Shown: positions 9,093 through 16,189 of the stretch, one piece after another
Layout of the letters: each line of letters begins with the position of its first letter
How positions within the stretch are numbered: the stretch's first letter is position 1
Assembly: GCA_903945195.1 (NCBI GenBank)
Contig: CAJAUT010000013.1
Location: forward strand, 75,473-129,827
Reading direction: 5' to 3'
DNA length: 54,355 bases
DNA from: an uncultured bacterium
GTDB taxonomy: Bacteria; Patescibacteriota; Microgenomatia; UBA1400; UBA12108
Program-made: the position numbers and the translations under genes
The notes under the pieces: generated by a model
Databases searched by the model: none
The model's input: the letters and a program-made list of their open reading frames with translations, nothing else
Told to the model about the DNA's origin: nothing

Positions 9093-11323
9093 ATTGCGGG
9101 AGTGATAACAAGTTTCACATTGTTTGTGTTACTTGGAATTCTTTTGAGTTTGGTGGGCAAGCCTTTGGGGGTGATGGTAACTACTGCACTTTGATAACCT
9201 GGGATCATGCCAGATAAAATAGTTTCTAGAGCTGAAGGGTTTTTACCTTTGATGGAAGAGATAATTTTGGCGGAATCTATGACTGGTAAGAGTGATACTT
9301 GGACCTTTGCTGAACCTTTAACGGTGGTCCCATCTTCGCTGATGGAACTAGCCGTAAGATCTACGGTTGAGGGTAGGTTTGCGCGCACATAACCCATTGG
9401 CACAGCTGTATCAATTGACGAATTTACGAGACTCGTAACATCGTCTGCTTTGTATTTTAGAAGCGTGGCTTTGACAGACATAGAGAGTTTGAGGCTTTTG
9501 GCTGGGTCGCCAGTTTTATTTGTGTAGATAACACCATCTGATTTGATAGAGTCCTCGATCAAATAAGTGCCTACTCCTGGATTTATAGAGCTAGATGATG
9601 ATTTAAGTTTGTCCAAAAGTTCGGCGGTCAGTTCTTTGGCGAGAGTTTTTTGATCGTCTTTGCCTACAACCTGAACTTCTTCGGAAGTACCGCCAGTTAG
9701 CGCAGAGTCGTTTTTGGCTACATAACTATCTTTGCCAAAGCTGGCCACGGTAAACTCTGTGCCTGAAACAATATTGAAGTCTGTGCCTATAGTTGAGGCA
9801 GAAATATCTACATTGGCTTTGCCTGGTACATCTACATAGTCGCTACCTGCAGACTTACTGGCGACAGTGACATCAGAGTCTAGGGTGAATTTGAGAGTGC
9901 CGATAGAAAGAGTTACTCCTTTGGCTAGGGTTTTGACTGCTGAGGTGCGATTGTAGATAGTAACCTCACCTTTTGCGGTCTCTCCTACAGTCTTTTTGCC
10001 TGTGGTTTCCATGATTTTTTCACCTGACTGCGAAACAGAGGTGACCTCGGCTGGAACGACTGCGCCCGAAAAATCAATGGAAGTTTCTACAGTTGATAAA
10101 GTGAGATCAAGTGTTTGATCTAGAGGTTTGGGCACAACAGTGACTGTAACTAGAGCTTTTGGCAGGAAATAGACTAGGTAAAATATAAGGGCAGCAAAAA
10201 GTAATACTCCTCCACCTATCATGACCCAGAGCGATGACATGTGTGGTAGAGAAAATTTGAAAGATGGAAGCGATATCTTTGGGAGGACAATTTTGGGAGC
10301 AACAAATTTGGCTTTTTTGGGAGGTTCTTCTTCCATGACTTCTGCCTCAGCAACTACTGGGGGCTCGTCATCTGGGTCAATAAAATCAATTTTTTCTGTT
10401 TTTTGTGAACTATCGCTAAAACCAATTTCGTCAGCGGTCATAAAACCATCTCCAGAGACGGGTATGACATTTGATTCTTCTACATCTTCCATTTCTTCCA
10501 CTTCTTCTTGTTCTACTTCTTCTACAACTGGCTCTTTGACGGTTGTGGCTACAACTGAAAGTCCTAAACTCTTGGCTACTTCGGATCCTCCTGCCACAGA
10601 TAGGGCGCGGATGGCTACGTCTTTTGCAAGTGCTTCGATCTTGGGCGTATGGAGGAAATTGAACTGAGTGGGCCAATCGGTACTTAGTAAGTTTTGAATG
10701 ATGTCGTCTAGGTTGTGCATGCTATTAAAGAGGATGATGCGACTGGGCAAGTTGTCTAGGACTTTAAATCTAGCGATACCTTCTGTCACGTCTTCAACCA
10801 CATCATCGCTTCTACCGATAGTCTCGACTGCTTCGATGTGGCCTAGACGCACTAGTAAAATAGTGAGCTCGTCGCGACTGACCTGGATCATAATGGAGGT
10901 GGTGGGAGTACCTTCTTGCATCTTGAGATAGCTCAGAACACTGTCGGTGATGATGACGTACCCAATGGCAACTAGTTCTAGCTCTTTGCGGATTTTGGCG
11001 ATGAACTCTTTTTTGACACCCAAGACACCAGTTTTATCGGTCCAGCTATGTGGGATACCCAAGATGACCTCTGATGGCTCGTCTTCGATACCTTCTGTAG
11101 CACTAGAGATGGTGGCGTCGACGGCAGTGATGAGCTCGGTTGTCGTACCAGTATCGCCGTCCCATTCTACGGGAGTACCTATAGAGATGATTTCTGTGGC
11201 TTGGCTTACTACACTCCAGACTGAGGCCTGGACGACTTCGTCAGTTAAAATGAGGGCGAGAAATTTCTTTGGTTCTTCTTTGCCTGATCCTTTTAGTTTG
11301 CCCAAAAAATTGCCTAATTCCAT
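9089..11323 (-). CDS. Membrane protein: actin-like (PilM/FtsA-like) domain fused to extracytoplasmic baseplate-J-like domain
   Basis: 744 residues in three parts. Residues 1-250 look like an actin-fold ATPase of the PilM/FtsA kind (FLALILTDEVVQASVW, SEVILGIPHSW, AIGYVIITDSVLSYL); the assignment is tentative. Residues 250-355 are an acidic, low-complexity linker. A membrane span follows at about 363-387 (WVMIGGGVLLFAALIFYLVY). The rest is extracytoplasmic, with VTVTVVPKPLDQTLDLTLST, KGEVTIYNRTSAVKTLAKGV and repeats resembling baseplate-J-type proteins annotated in CPR genomes. It directly precedes and overlaps sortase (ATGA). A TGC-TAAGCT weak extended -10 ends 6 bases before the ATG. It may link a cytoplasmic ATPase scaffold to a surface structure, which is inference. 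Confidence 0.7.
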   Translation of the reverse strand: MELGNFLGKLKGSGKEEPKKFLALILTDEVVQASVWSVVSQATEIISIGTPVEWDGDTGTTTELITAVDATISSATEGIEDEPSEVILGIPHSWTDKTGVLGVKKEFIAKIRKELELVAIGYVIITDSVLSYLKMQEGTPTTSIMIQVSRDELTILLVRLGHIEAVETIGRSDDVVEDVTEGIARFKVLDNLPSRIILFNSMHNLDDIIQNLLSTDWPTQFNFLHTPKIEALAKDVAIRALSVAGGSEVAKSLGLSVVATTVKEPVVEEVEQEEVEEMEDVEESNVIPVSGDGFMTADEIGFSDSSQKTEKIDFIDPDDEPPVVAEAEVMEEEPPKKAKFVAPKIVLPKISLPSFKFSLPHMSSLWVMIGGGVLLFAALIFYLVYFLPKALVTVTVVPKPLDQTLDLTLSTVETSIDFSGAVVPAEVTSVSQSGEKIMETTGKKTVGETAKGEVTIYNRTSAVKTLAKGVTLSIGTLKFTLDSDVTVASKSAGSDYVDVPGKANVDISASTIGTDFNIVSGTEFTVASFGKDSYVAKNDSALTGGTSEEVQVVGKDDQKTLAKELTAELLDKLKSSSSSINPGVGTYLIEDSIKSDGVIYTNKTGDPAKSLKLSMSVKATLLKYKADDVTSLVNSSIDTAVPMGYVRANLPSTVDLTASSISEDGTTVKGSAKVQVSLLPVIDSAKIISSIKGKNPSALETILSGMIPGYQSAVVTITPKGLPTKLKRIPSNTNNVKLVITPAI

Positions 11324-11348
11324 ATATACAGCTTAGCACAAATTAAAC

Positions 11349-12875
11349 TCAATAAGTCCTAAAACTACCCACATATCCTGAGTGAGATCCTGGAAGATTT
11401 GGATCCTCGCCGTAATCAATTTCAAATGAAATTTGGCTATTAGCTGGAAACCCTTCACCACTAACTGGCTCTATGATTGCTTGATTTAGGAATAATTTGG
11501 TAATTTTAATTGGGGTCTCGACATTATTAACTTTAAATATGTATGGAATCGTTATGTCTCCAAAAGCATAATAGTAACAATTGATACAACTATTATCTCT
11601 TTGTCTAAAATAGCGTACTTTTTTCCCATCTACGACTTCGATGGGACTAGTGAAGTGGGCTATCATGACTGCGGGCTGAGATTTAGATACCATTGATTTG
11701 GTGGGATTGTTGATAAGCAATTCACTTCCATCTGCATAATGGGCATAATACAAGTCTTGAACTTGATCTAGATCAAACACTTTGAGTAAAAATTCACCAA
11801 TTTTTCCTGGATAGCTATTTACAATTAAGTAATATCTAGCTCCTGATGGAGGCTCATTGTTCCCCCCTATCCCGATTCTTGTGCCTGCTTTAGTGATCAA
11901 ATTGCCTGCTTGATCATATAGTTCACTTTGGATAAAAGATCCAGTAGTTTTCAATGCTTCTTTCCCTTCTTCGGCCAACACTTCAACTCTCTGTCCAGGC
12001 AAAACCACAAAAGTGTAAAGTCTAGCAAAGCCTTCTTTATATGCTTTGTCTGTTTGAGATAATCTCTCTGGATATGGTCCTGCCATGATCTCAATCTCTT
12101 TCCAATCGGCAATATTAAAGCCTGCAATAGAGGCGATTTGCACAGATCCACTAGGAGTAGAGGATTCCTGCGCCGATACTTTGGGGATTAAGAAATTTGG
12201 AATAGAGTAAGTTTGCTTGGTTGAAGGAGAAATGATTTTAATTAATGAGACTTTATATTTTGCGATTGATGATTGGTCACCGTAGAGAGTCAGTAGGGCT
12301 GTGTTGATGCCCAGATTTTTTTTAACTTGAACCACCTCTCTAGTGGATGAGAGAAATTTTTCCTTGCCTGTAAAAACCTGCAGATCACCCTCTATGATTG
12401 GTTCTCCCAACTCTAGATAAAGATTGGGAGCAAATTCGTTGCTGGGCCCTATTTGGACGTCTACATAAACTGAAGTTTTGGTGGACTCGGCGGGAAACAA
12501 TCTTGCTGCGAGAACGTTGTTTGATTTGCTTGAAATACTAATTTTCCAGCCAGCAGGTATATTTATCTTTTGCCCTGAGACGCTTAGACTACTGCTTGAG
12601 TCTAGTTCAAGTTCTTGTGTGGATGGAGAATCATTATTATCAATTGTTGTTGTCTCGGGCGGGACTAGTGTGGAGTCAGATTTTTTTGCAATCAAGGAAT
12701 TAAATTTAGAATAACCAAGATAGGCAAGAGCTAAGACAACTAATAAAATGACTAGGAATACTGGGAGAAAAATTTTCTTTTGTGATGGTGGATTAATTAA
12801 TTGTGCTGGCGGTTCGATAACAGGATTTGCAGAAGTTTCAGATGATACTGTCTGCTCAGCATTAAGTTCTTCCAT
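11349..12875 (-). CDS. Single-span membrane protein with large exported region
   Basis: 508 residues. A Pro-rich cytoplasmic tail of about 33 residues, one membrane span (IFLPVFLVILLVVLALAYLGY), then a long exported region. The first exported part (INIPAGWKISISSKSNN) resembles the PsbP-like modules encoded at 19976-26332. The C-terminal part is beta-rich and ends SHSGYVGSFRTY. No catalytic motif is recognised. TAGAAT ends 7 bases before the ATG, suggesting a leaderless transcript that heads the sortase-ruvX-mltG operon; the gap to the 744-aa gene is 25 bases. Confidence 0.7.
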   Translation of the reverse strand: MEELNAEQTVSSETSANPVIEPPAQLINPPSQKKIFLPVFLVILLVVLALAYLGYSKFNSLIAKKSDSTLVPPETTTIDNNDSPSTQELELDSSSSLSVSGQKINIPAGWKISISSKSNNVLAARLFPAESTKTSVYVDVQIGPSNEFAPNLYLELGEPIIEGDLQVFTGKEKFLSSTREVVQVKKNLGINTALLTLYGDQSSIAKYKVSLIKIISPSTKQTYSIPNFLIPKVSAQESSTPSGSVQIASIAGFNIADWKEIEIMAGPYPERLSQTDKAYKEGFARLYTFVVLPGQRVEVLAEEGKEALKTTGSFIQSELYDQAGNLITKAGTRIGIGGNNEPPSGARYYLIVNSYPGKIGEFLLKVFDLDQVQDLYYAHYADGSELLINNPTKSMVSKSQPAVMIAHFTSPIEVVDGKKVRYFRQRDNSCINCYYYAFGDITIPYIFKVNNVETPIKITKLFLNQAIIEPVSGEGFPANSQISFEIDYGEDPNLPGSHSGYVGSFRTY

Positions 12876-12882
12876 AAAAGCA

Positions 12883-12888
12883 ATTCTA
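12883..12888 (-). promoter_or_regulatory. -10 box of the envelope operon, leaderless
   Basis: TAGAAT (5/6 match to TATAAT) ends 7 bases before the start codon of the 508-aa gene. No good -35 is seen. Transcription would begin at or next to the ATG. Confidence 0.45.
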
Positions 12889-12914
12889 CTACATCTCTAC
12901 TTGCAATAGAAAGA

Positions 12915-14693
12915 CTATTTAAGCCTGGCGTAGATGCGGCGCTTGCCAGAGCCAAGAGACTCGTCTTTGTAAATTTCGATCGCGCCTATGACACCAGTAC
13001 GTTCAACGTGTGGGCCGCCACAGAGTTCGCGTGAGTAGTCCCCTATTCTATAAACACTAACTTTGTCTGGGTATTTGTCGGCAAAGAAAGCTTTGACACC
13101 ACTTTCAAGTGCCATCTTTTTATCTTCGATAGTTTTGACAACTGGCAGGTCAGCTTTGATTTTAGTGTTTATGATGGATCCTATTTCTTTGATTTGCTCA
13201 GCTGTAGGTTTTCCAGAATAGGTATAGTCGAAACGTAGCCTTTCACTTGTGATATTTGACCCCGCTTGGGAGATTTCGCTACCCAGGACATCGTATAAAG
13301 CTTGATGAAGTAGATGGGTGGCGGTGTGATATTTGGTCGTGATCTCGCCCTGATCAGCTAGACCACCTTTAAACATGCCAGCGCTGGCTGTGCGACTCCC
13401 CTCTTTGTGTATCGCAAAGATTTTGTCGAACTCTGCCTGATCTAGAGTGATGTTTTTTTCGGCTAGGAGGTCGCGCGTGATTTCGTAAGGGAAGCCTAGA
13501 CTCTGATAAAGATTGAACGCAAACTGAGCGTCAATTTTGTTTATATCTGTTCGTTCTATTTCTTTAAGACCTTTGTCTAAAGCTTTGCCGAATTTGTCGA
13601 GCTCCGCTATAACCACGGCTTGGACATGATCTAGGGAGGAAGCATCGATGAAACCAGCGTCTGAGTATTCTTTGACTATGGCTGGGATACATTCTTTAAA
13701 GATAAGTTTGGCATCTGCACCAAGTAAACGAACCCTCACGGCTGCACGACGTAAAAGTCTGCGTAGGATATAGCCTTGGAGTTTGTTGCTGGGCTCTGTA
13801 CCTTGGGCGATCATAAATGCAGCGGCACGCAAGTGATCAGCCACCACTCGCATAGGAGACATGTAGACGCCCTCGTACTTTTTGCCGCTAGATTTTTCGA
13901 TTGCAGCGATGAGGGAACTAAACATGTCGATTTTGAAAACATCTGGATCGTTGTTGACGGCGGCTACTAACCTTTCTAGTCCTCCGCCAAAATCTACGTT
14001 TTGAGCAGGTAGTGGTTCTAGACCTTTTTCAGTTTTGACATATGCCATAAAGACTGAGTTGCCGATTTCCATAAATCTGCCACAATCGCAGTTTGGGTGA
14101 CATTTGTCACCATATTTAGAGTCGTGCACAACATCCGTAAACTCAAAAAATACTTCGCTCGTTGGGCCACCGATCTCACCTACTGGCATTTGATCTGGAG
14201 TTCCTGCTCTACTCCACCAGTTTTTCTTGCCAGGGTAATAAAAGATGTGGTCGTCTTTGACCCCTAGCGACTGCCAAATTTTGTATGCCTCTAGATCTTT
14301 TTCAACGAAATCATTGCCTTCGAACAAGGTCACATATAGTTTGTCAGGTGACAATCCCAGTTCTTTGGTCAAGAATTCCCAGACCCAGGGCAATTGTTCT
14401 TTTTTAAAATAGTCACCTAGTGACCAGTTGCCTAACATCTCAAACATGCAAGTGTGTCTATTGTCGCCGACTTCCTCGATATCTTCGGAGCGGAAACTGG
14501 GCTGAGAGTCTACGATCCGCTTGCCCATGGAGTGAGGTTCGCCTTTTAGGTACGGCACCATTTGTTGCATGCCAGAACTAGTAAAGAGTGTGGTTGGGTC
14601 ATCAGGTGGGATGATCGGGGCTGCAGGGATCACGGCATGACCACGACTCTCAAAAAACTTTAGATACTTGGATCGGATTTCACTGGCTTTCAT
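12915..14693 (-). CDS. alaS: Alanine--tRNA ligase, short form without C-Ala domain
   Basis: 592 residues against about 875 in E. coli. The class II catalytic core is complete (TLFTSSGMQQMVPYL, FRSEDIEEVGDNRHTCMFEM, GGLERLV), followed by the tRNA-binding helical region and the editing domain with its zinc ligands (HTATHLLH at about 457, CGGPH at about 559). The protein stops right after the editing domain (GSGKRRIYARLK), so the C-Ala/DHHA1 oligomerisation domain is absent. No stray C-Ala fragment is seen nearby, so this looks like a natural short form and not a broken gene. It charges tRNA-Ala and should still clear Ser/Gly mischarging. Its extended -10 (TGC-TACAAT) ends 7 bases before the ATG, implying a leaderless mRNA. 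Confidence 0.97.
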   Translation of the reverse strand: MKASEIRSKYLKFFESRGHAVIPAAPIIPPDDPTTLFTSSGMQQMVPYLKGEPHSMGKRIVDSQPSFRSEDIEEVGDNRHTCMFEMLGNWSLGDYFKKEQLPWVWEFLTKELGLSPDKLYVTLFEGNDFVEKDLEAYKIWQSLGVKDDHIFYYPGKKNWWSRAGTPDQMPVGEIGGPTSEVFFEFTDVVHDSKYGDKCHPNCDCGRFMEIGNSVFMAYVKTEKGLEPLPAQNVDFGGGLERLVAAVNNDPDVFKIDMFSSLIAAIEKSSGKKYEGVYMSPMRVVADHLRAAAFMIAQGTEPSNKLQGYILRRLLRRAAVRVRLLGADAKLIFKECIPAIVKEYSDAGFIDASSLDHVQAVVIAELDKFGKALDKGLKEIERTDINKIDAQFAFNLYQSLGFPYEITRDLLAEKNITLDQAEFDKIFAIHKEGSRTASAGMFKGGLADQGEITTKYHTATHLLHQALYDVLGSEISQAGSNITSERLRFDYTYSGKPTAEQIKEIGSIINTKIKADLPVVKTIEDKKMALESGVKAFFADKYPDKVSVYRIGDYSRELCGGPHVERTGVIGAIEIYKDESLGSGKRRIYARLK

Positions 14694-14700
14694 GAGGTGT

Positions 14701-14709
14701 ATTGTAGCA
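14701..14709 (-). promoter_or_regulatory. alaS extended -10, leaderless
   Basis: TGCTACAAT (TGn plus a 5/6 -10) ends 7 bases upstream of the alaS ATG, with no room for a Shine-Dalgarno after the predicted start. Confidence 0.6.
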
Positions 14710-14736
14710 AACCAAATATTAGATTGACATATGACC

Positions 14737-14742
14737 TATAAT
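14737..14742 (+). promoter_or_regulatory. -10 box for the small membrane protein gene, leaderless
   Basis: A perfect TATAAT ends 6 bases before the ATG at 14749. This also decides the start codon, because the earlier in-frame ATG at 14731 lies upstream of the -10. Confidence 0.55.
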
Positions 14743-14748
14743 TGTCTT

Positions 14749-14931
14749 ATGAGCAACGAAACATTTAGAGAAAAGATTATTGGCTTAGTGATAGCTTCCG
14801 AATTTTTACTTGGAGCTATTTTGACTCACATTCCAGGGTTGGAAAATTTAGGGGTTTTACTATCTCTGTCTGGTATGGCATGTGGGGTAGCTGCTACGTC
14901 AAACACTATCAATCACGAGAAAAAACTCTAA
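14749..14931 (+). CDS. Small two-span membrane protein
   Basis: 60 residues from the ATG at 14749 (MSNETFREKI); the ORF track starts six codons earlier, upstream of the likely -10 box. Two hydrophobic stretches (IIGLVIASEFLLGAIL and LGVLLSLSGMACGVAA) suggest a small double-spanning protein with a charged tail. No family is recognised. It is the only plus-strand gene in the first 38 kb and is convergent with the YtxH-like gene, whose stop codon is immediately adjacent. The perfect TATAAT upstream supports expression. Confidence 0.6.
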   Translation: MSNETFREKIIGLVIASEFLLGAILTHIPGLENLGVLLSLSGMACGVAATSNTINHEKKL

Positions 14932-15276
14932 CTATTTTCCTAGTTTTGAACCCATGCGCTGGAAAAAGTTCTTTTTTGGGGTGGATTTGGCGGGTTCTGT
15001 GACTTCTACGACTTTTTCGGCAGCGCTGTTGATAGTTGCTCTTGCGGCATCCATCGTCTTTTGAAGTTCTTGGATTTTGTCGGCTAGGGCAGGATTCTCG
15101 CCTAGATCTTTGAGAGTTTCGCTTGCATTTTCTTTTAGCTTGCTCAGGATTTCTTTACCTTCTTCGCTGTTTGTCAAAAAATGTAAACCTGCAGCTCCAA
15201 GAATGACGCCAAGCAAAAGGCCAGAAGTGAATCCTGAACTATCTTGATGGTTAGAGCAATTTTTGCAGTCTGACAT
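14932..15276 (-). CDS. YtxH-like small membrane protein
   Basis: 114 residues from the ATG at 15276 (MSDCKNCSNHQ). The ORF track extends 95 residues further upstream, but that part is the shadow of the neighbouring gene in another frame. One glycine-rich membrane span (SGLLLGVILGAAGLHFLT) is followed by a helical tail (EEGKEILSKLKENASETLKDL) typical of YtxH/gas-vesicle-like envelope proteins. Two cysteines sit at the N terminus. It begins 2 bases after the 88-aa gene; a DUF948-like/YtxH-like pair is common in Gram-positives and linked to general stress. Exact function unknown. Confidence 0.75.
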   Translation of the reverse strand: MSDCKNCSNHQDSSGFTSGLLLGVILGAAGLHFLTNSEEGKEILSKLKENASETLKDLGENPALADKIQELQKTMDAARATINSAAEKVVEVTEPAKSTPKKNFFQRMGSKLGK

Positions 15277-15278
15277 AT

Positions 15279-15545
15279 TTATTTTTTTGTTTTTGACGAA
15301 AAAGCTTTGGTGACGAGGCCAACTAGCTGCATACCACTTTCGAGACTGGTAAACATATGAGAGAGAGTCGAGGAACCACGAGTAAGACTGCGAGAAAGAA
15401 ATCCTACATCTTCGATAATCATGTCGGTCTTGCGAAGAGTTTCTTTGGCGTCTTTGAGGAGTCCGATGATCTGGATGCCGATGATGATCAGGATCACAGA
15501 GACGACGACAATGACAATAAGTAAAATAATTTGTGGCAGGTCCAT
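15279..15545 (-). CDS. DUF948-like single-span membrane protein
   Basis: 88 residues. A long N-terminal membrane span (IILLIVIVVVSVILIIIGIQIIGLL) is followed by an amphipathic helical tail, the layout of DUF948-like proteins that accompany YtxH-like ones. TGC-TAGTAT, an extended -10, ends 6 bases before the ATG, so this pair probably has its own leaderless transcript although rodZ-like lies only 17 bases upstream. Confidence 0.7.
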   Translation of the reverse strand: MDLPQIILLIVIVVVSVILIIIGIQIIGLLKDAKETLRKTDMIIEDVGFLSRSLTRGSSTLSHMFTSLESGMQLVGLVTKAFSSKTKK

Positions 15546-15551
15546 ACAGAC

Positions 15552-15560
15552 ATACTAGCA
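15552..15560 (-). promoter_or_regulatory. Extended -10 for the DUF948/YtxH pair, leaderless
   Basis: TGCTAGTAT ends 6 bases before the ATG at 15545. The hexamer matches at 4/6 and the TGn extension compensates. Confidence 0.4.
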
Positions 15561-15562
15561 CG

Positions 15563-16189
15563 TTATTTACTTACAGTGAAGGTGCGCTCGACGAGAGTGG
15601 ACTTGCCCTGACGATTGGTCGCTTCAACAAGTACTGAGTGAGTGCCTCCGGGGAAGACCAAGTCTAGAGTAAACTGACCATTTTGATCCAAGATGACAAG
15701 CTGTCCATTTACCTTTACTGTCGCATCGCTGTCGGCAGTCCCTTTGAAGGTAACTTTTTCACCATAAGTGTCATTGTTTTGCGGTTGGATTAGTTTGATT
15801 TTTGGCAAGCTCCACCAGGAAATGAGTTGGATTCCTAAAAATCCCACAAAGGCCACAACGGCAATACTAGTTAAAATTAGCGAGACGGAGATAAATCTGG
15901 GTTTACTATTTACTGGTTCTACGAGACCCCTAGGGATAATTTCTCCTTTTGAATTTTGCGTAAAATCACGCCTAAACATGGCTACCATCGTGTCTGGATT
16001 TAAATATAAAAAAGTTGCGTAGTTGCGAAGGAATCCCTTGGCAAAGGTGGAAGAAGGAAGACGCGCATAGTCGGAATTTTCGATGGCTTCTAAAAACTCA
16101 ACTTTGATTTTGGTTTTTTTCGAGACGTCCTCTAGAGATAATTCTTTTAAAAGTCTTTTCTCTTTTAACAAATCACCTGCTGTTTTCAT
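15563..16189 (-). CDS. RodZ-like HTH membrane protein with Ig-like end
   Basis: 208 residues. Residues 1-75 form a RodZ/DUF4115-type helix-turn-helix (LLKEKRLLKELSLEDVSKKTKI, FAKGFLRNYATFL). One membrane span lies at about 98-122. The exported C-terminal 75 residues resemble a bacterial Ig-like fold (FKGTADSDATVKVNGQLV) where true RodZ has a beta domain. RodZ ties MreB to the wall-synthesis machinery; no mreB is visible here, so a cell-shape role is inference. Its start overlaps the ftsK stop by ATGA. Confidence 0.8.
   Translation of the reverse strand: MKTAGDLLKEKRLLKELSLEDVSKKTKIKVEFLEAIENSDYARLPSSTFAKGFLRNYATFLYLNPDTMVAMFRRDFTQNSKGEIIPRGLVEPVNSKPRFISVSLILTSIAVVAFVGFLGIQLISWWSLPKIKLIQPQNNDTYGEKVTFKGTADSDATVKVNGQLVILDQNGQFTLDLVFPGGTHSVLVEATNRQGKSTLVERTFTVSK

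Noticed and set aside
12915-14693. alaS as a truncated pseudogene
   Set aside because: All catalytic and editing motifs are intact, the stop falls at a domain boundary and there is no leftover fragment downstream.
14724-14729. TTGACA close to TATAAT upstream of 14749
   Set aside because: The spacing is only 7 bases, far too short for a -35/-10 pair.
15277-15561. N-terminal 95 residues of the 209-aa ORF at 14932
   Set aside because: His/Arg/Cys-rich out-of-frame reading of the DUF948-like gene; the true start is the ATG at 15276.
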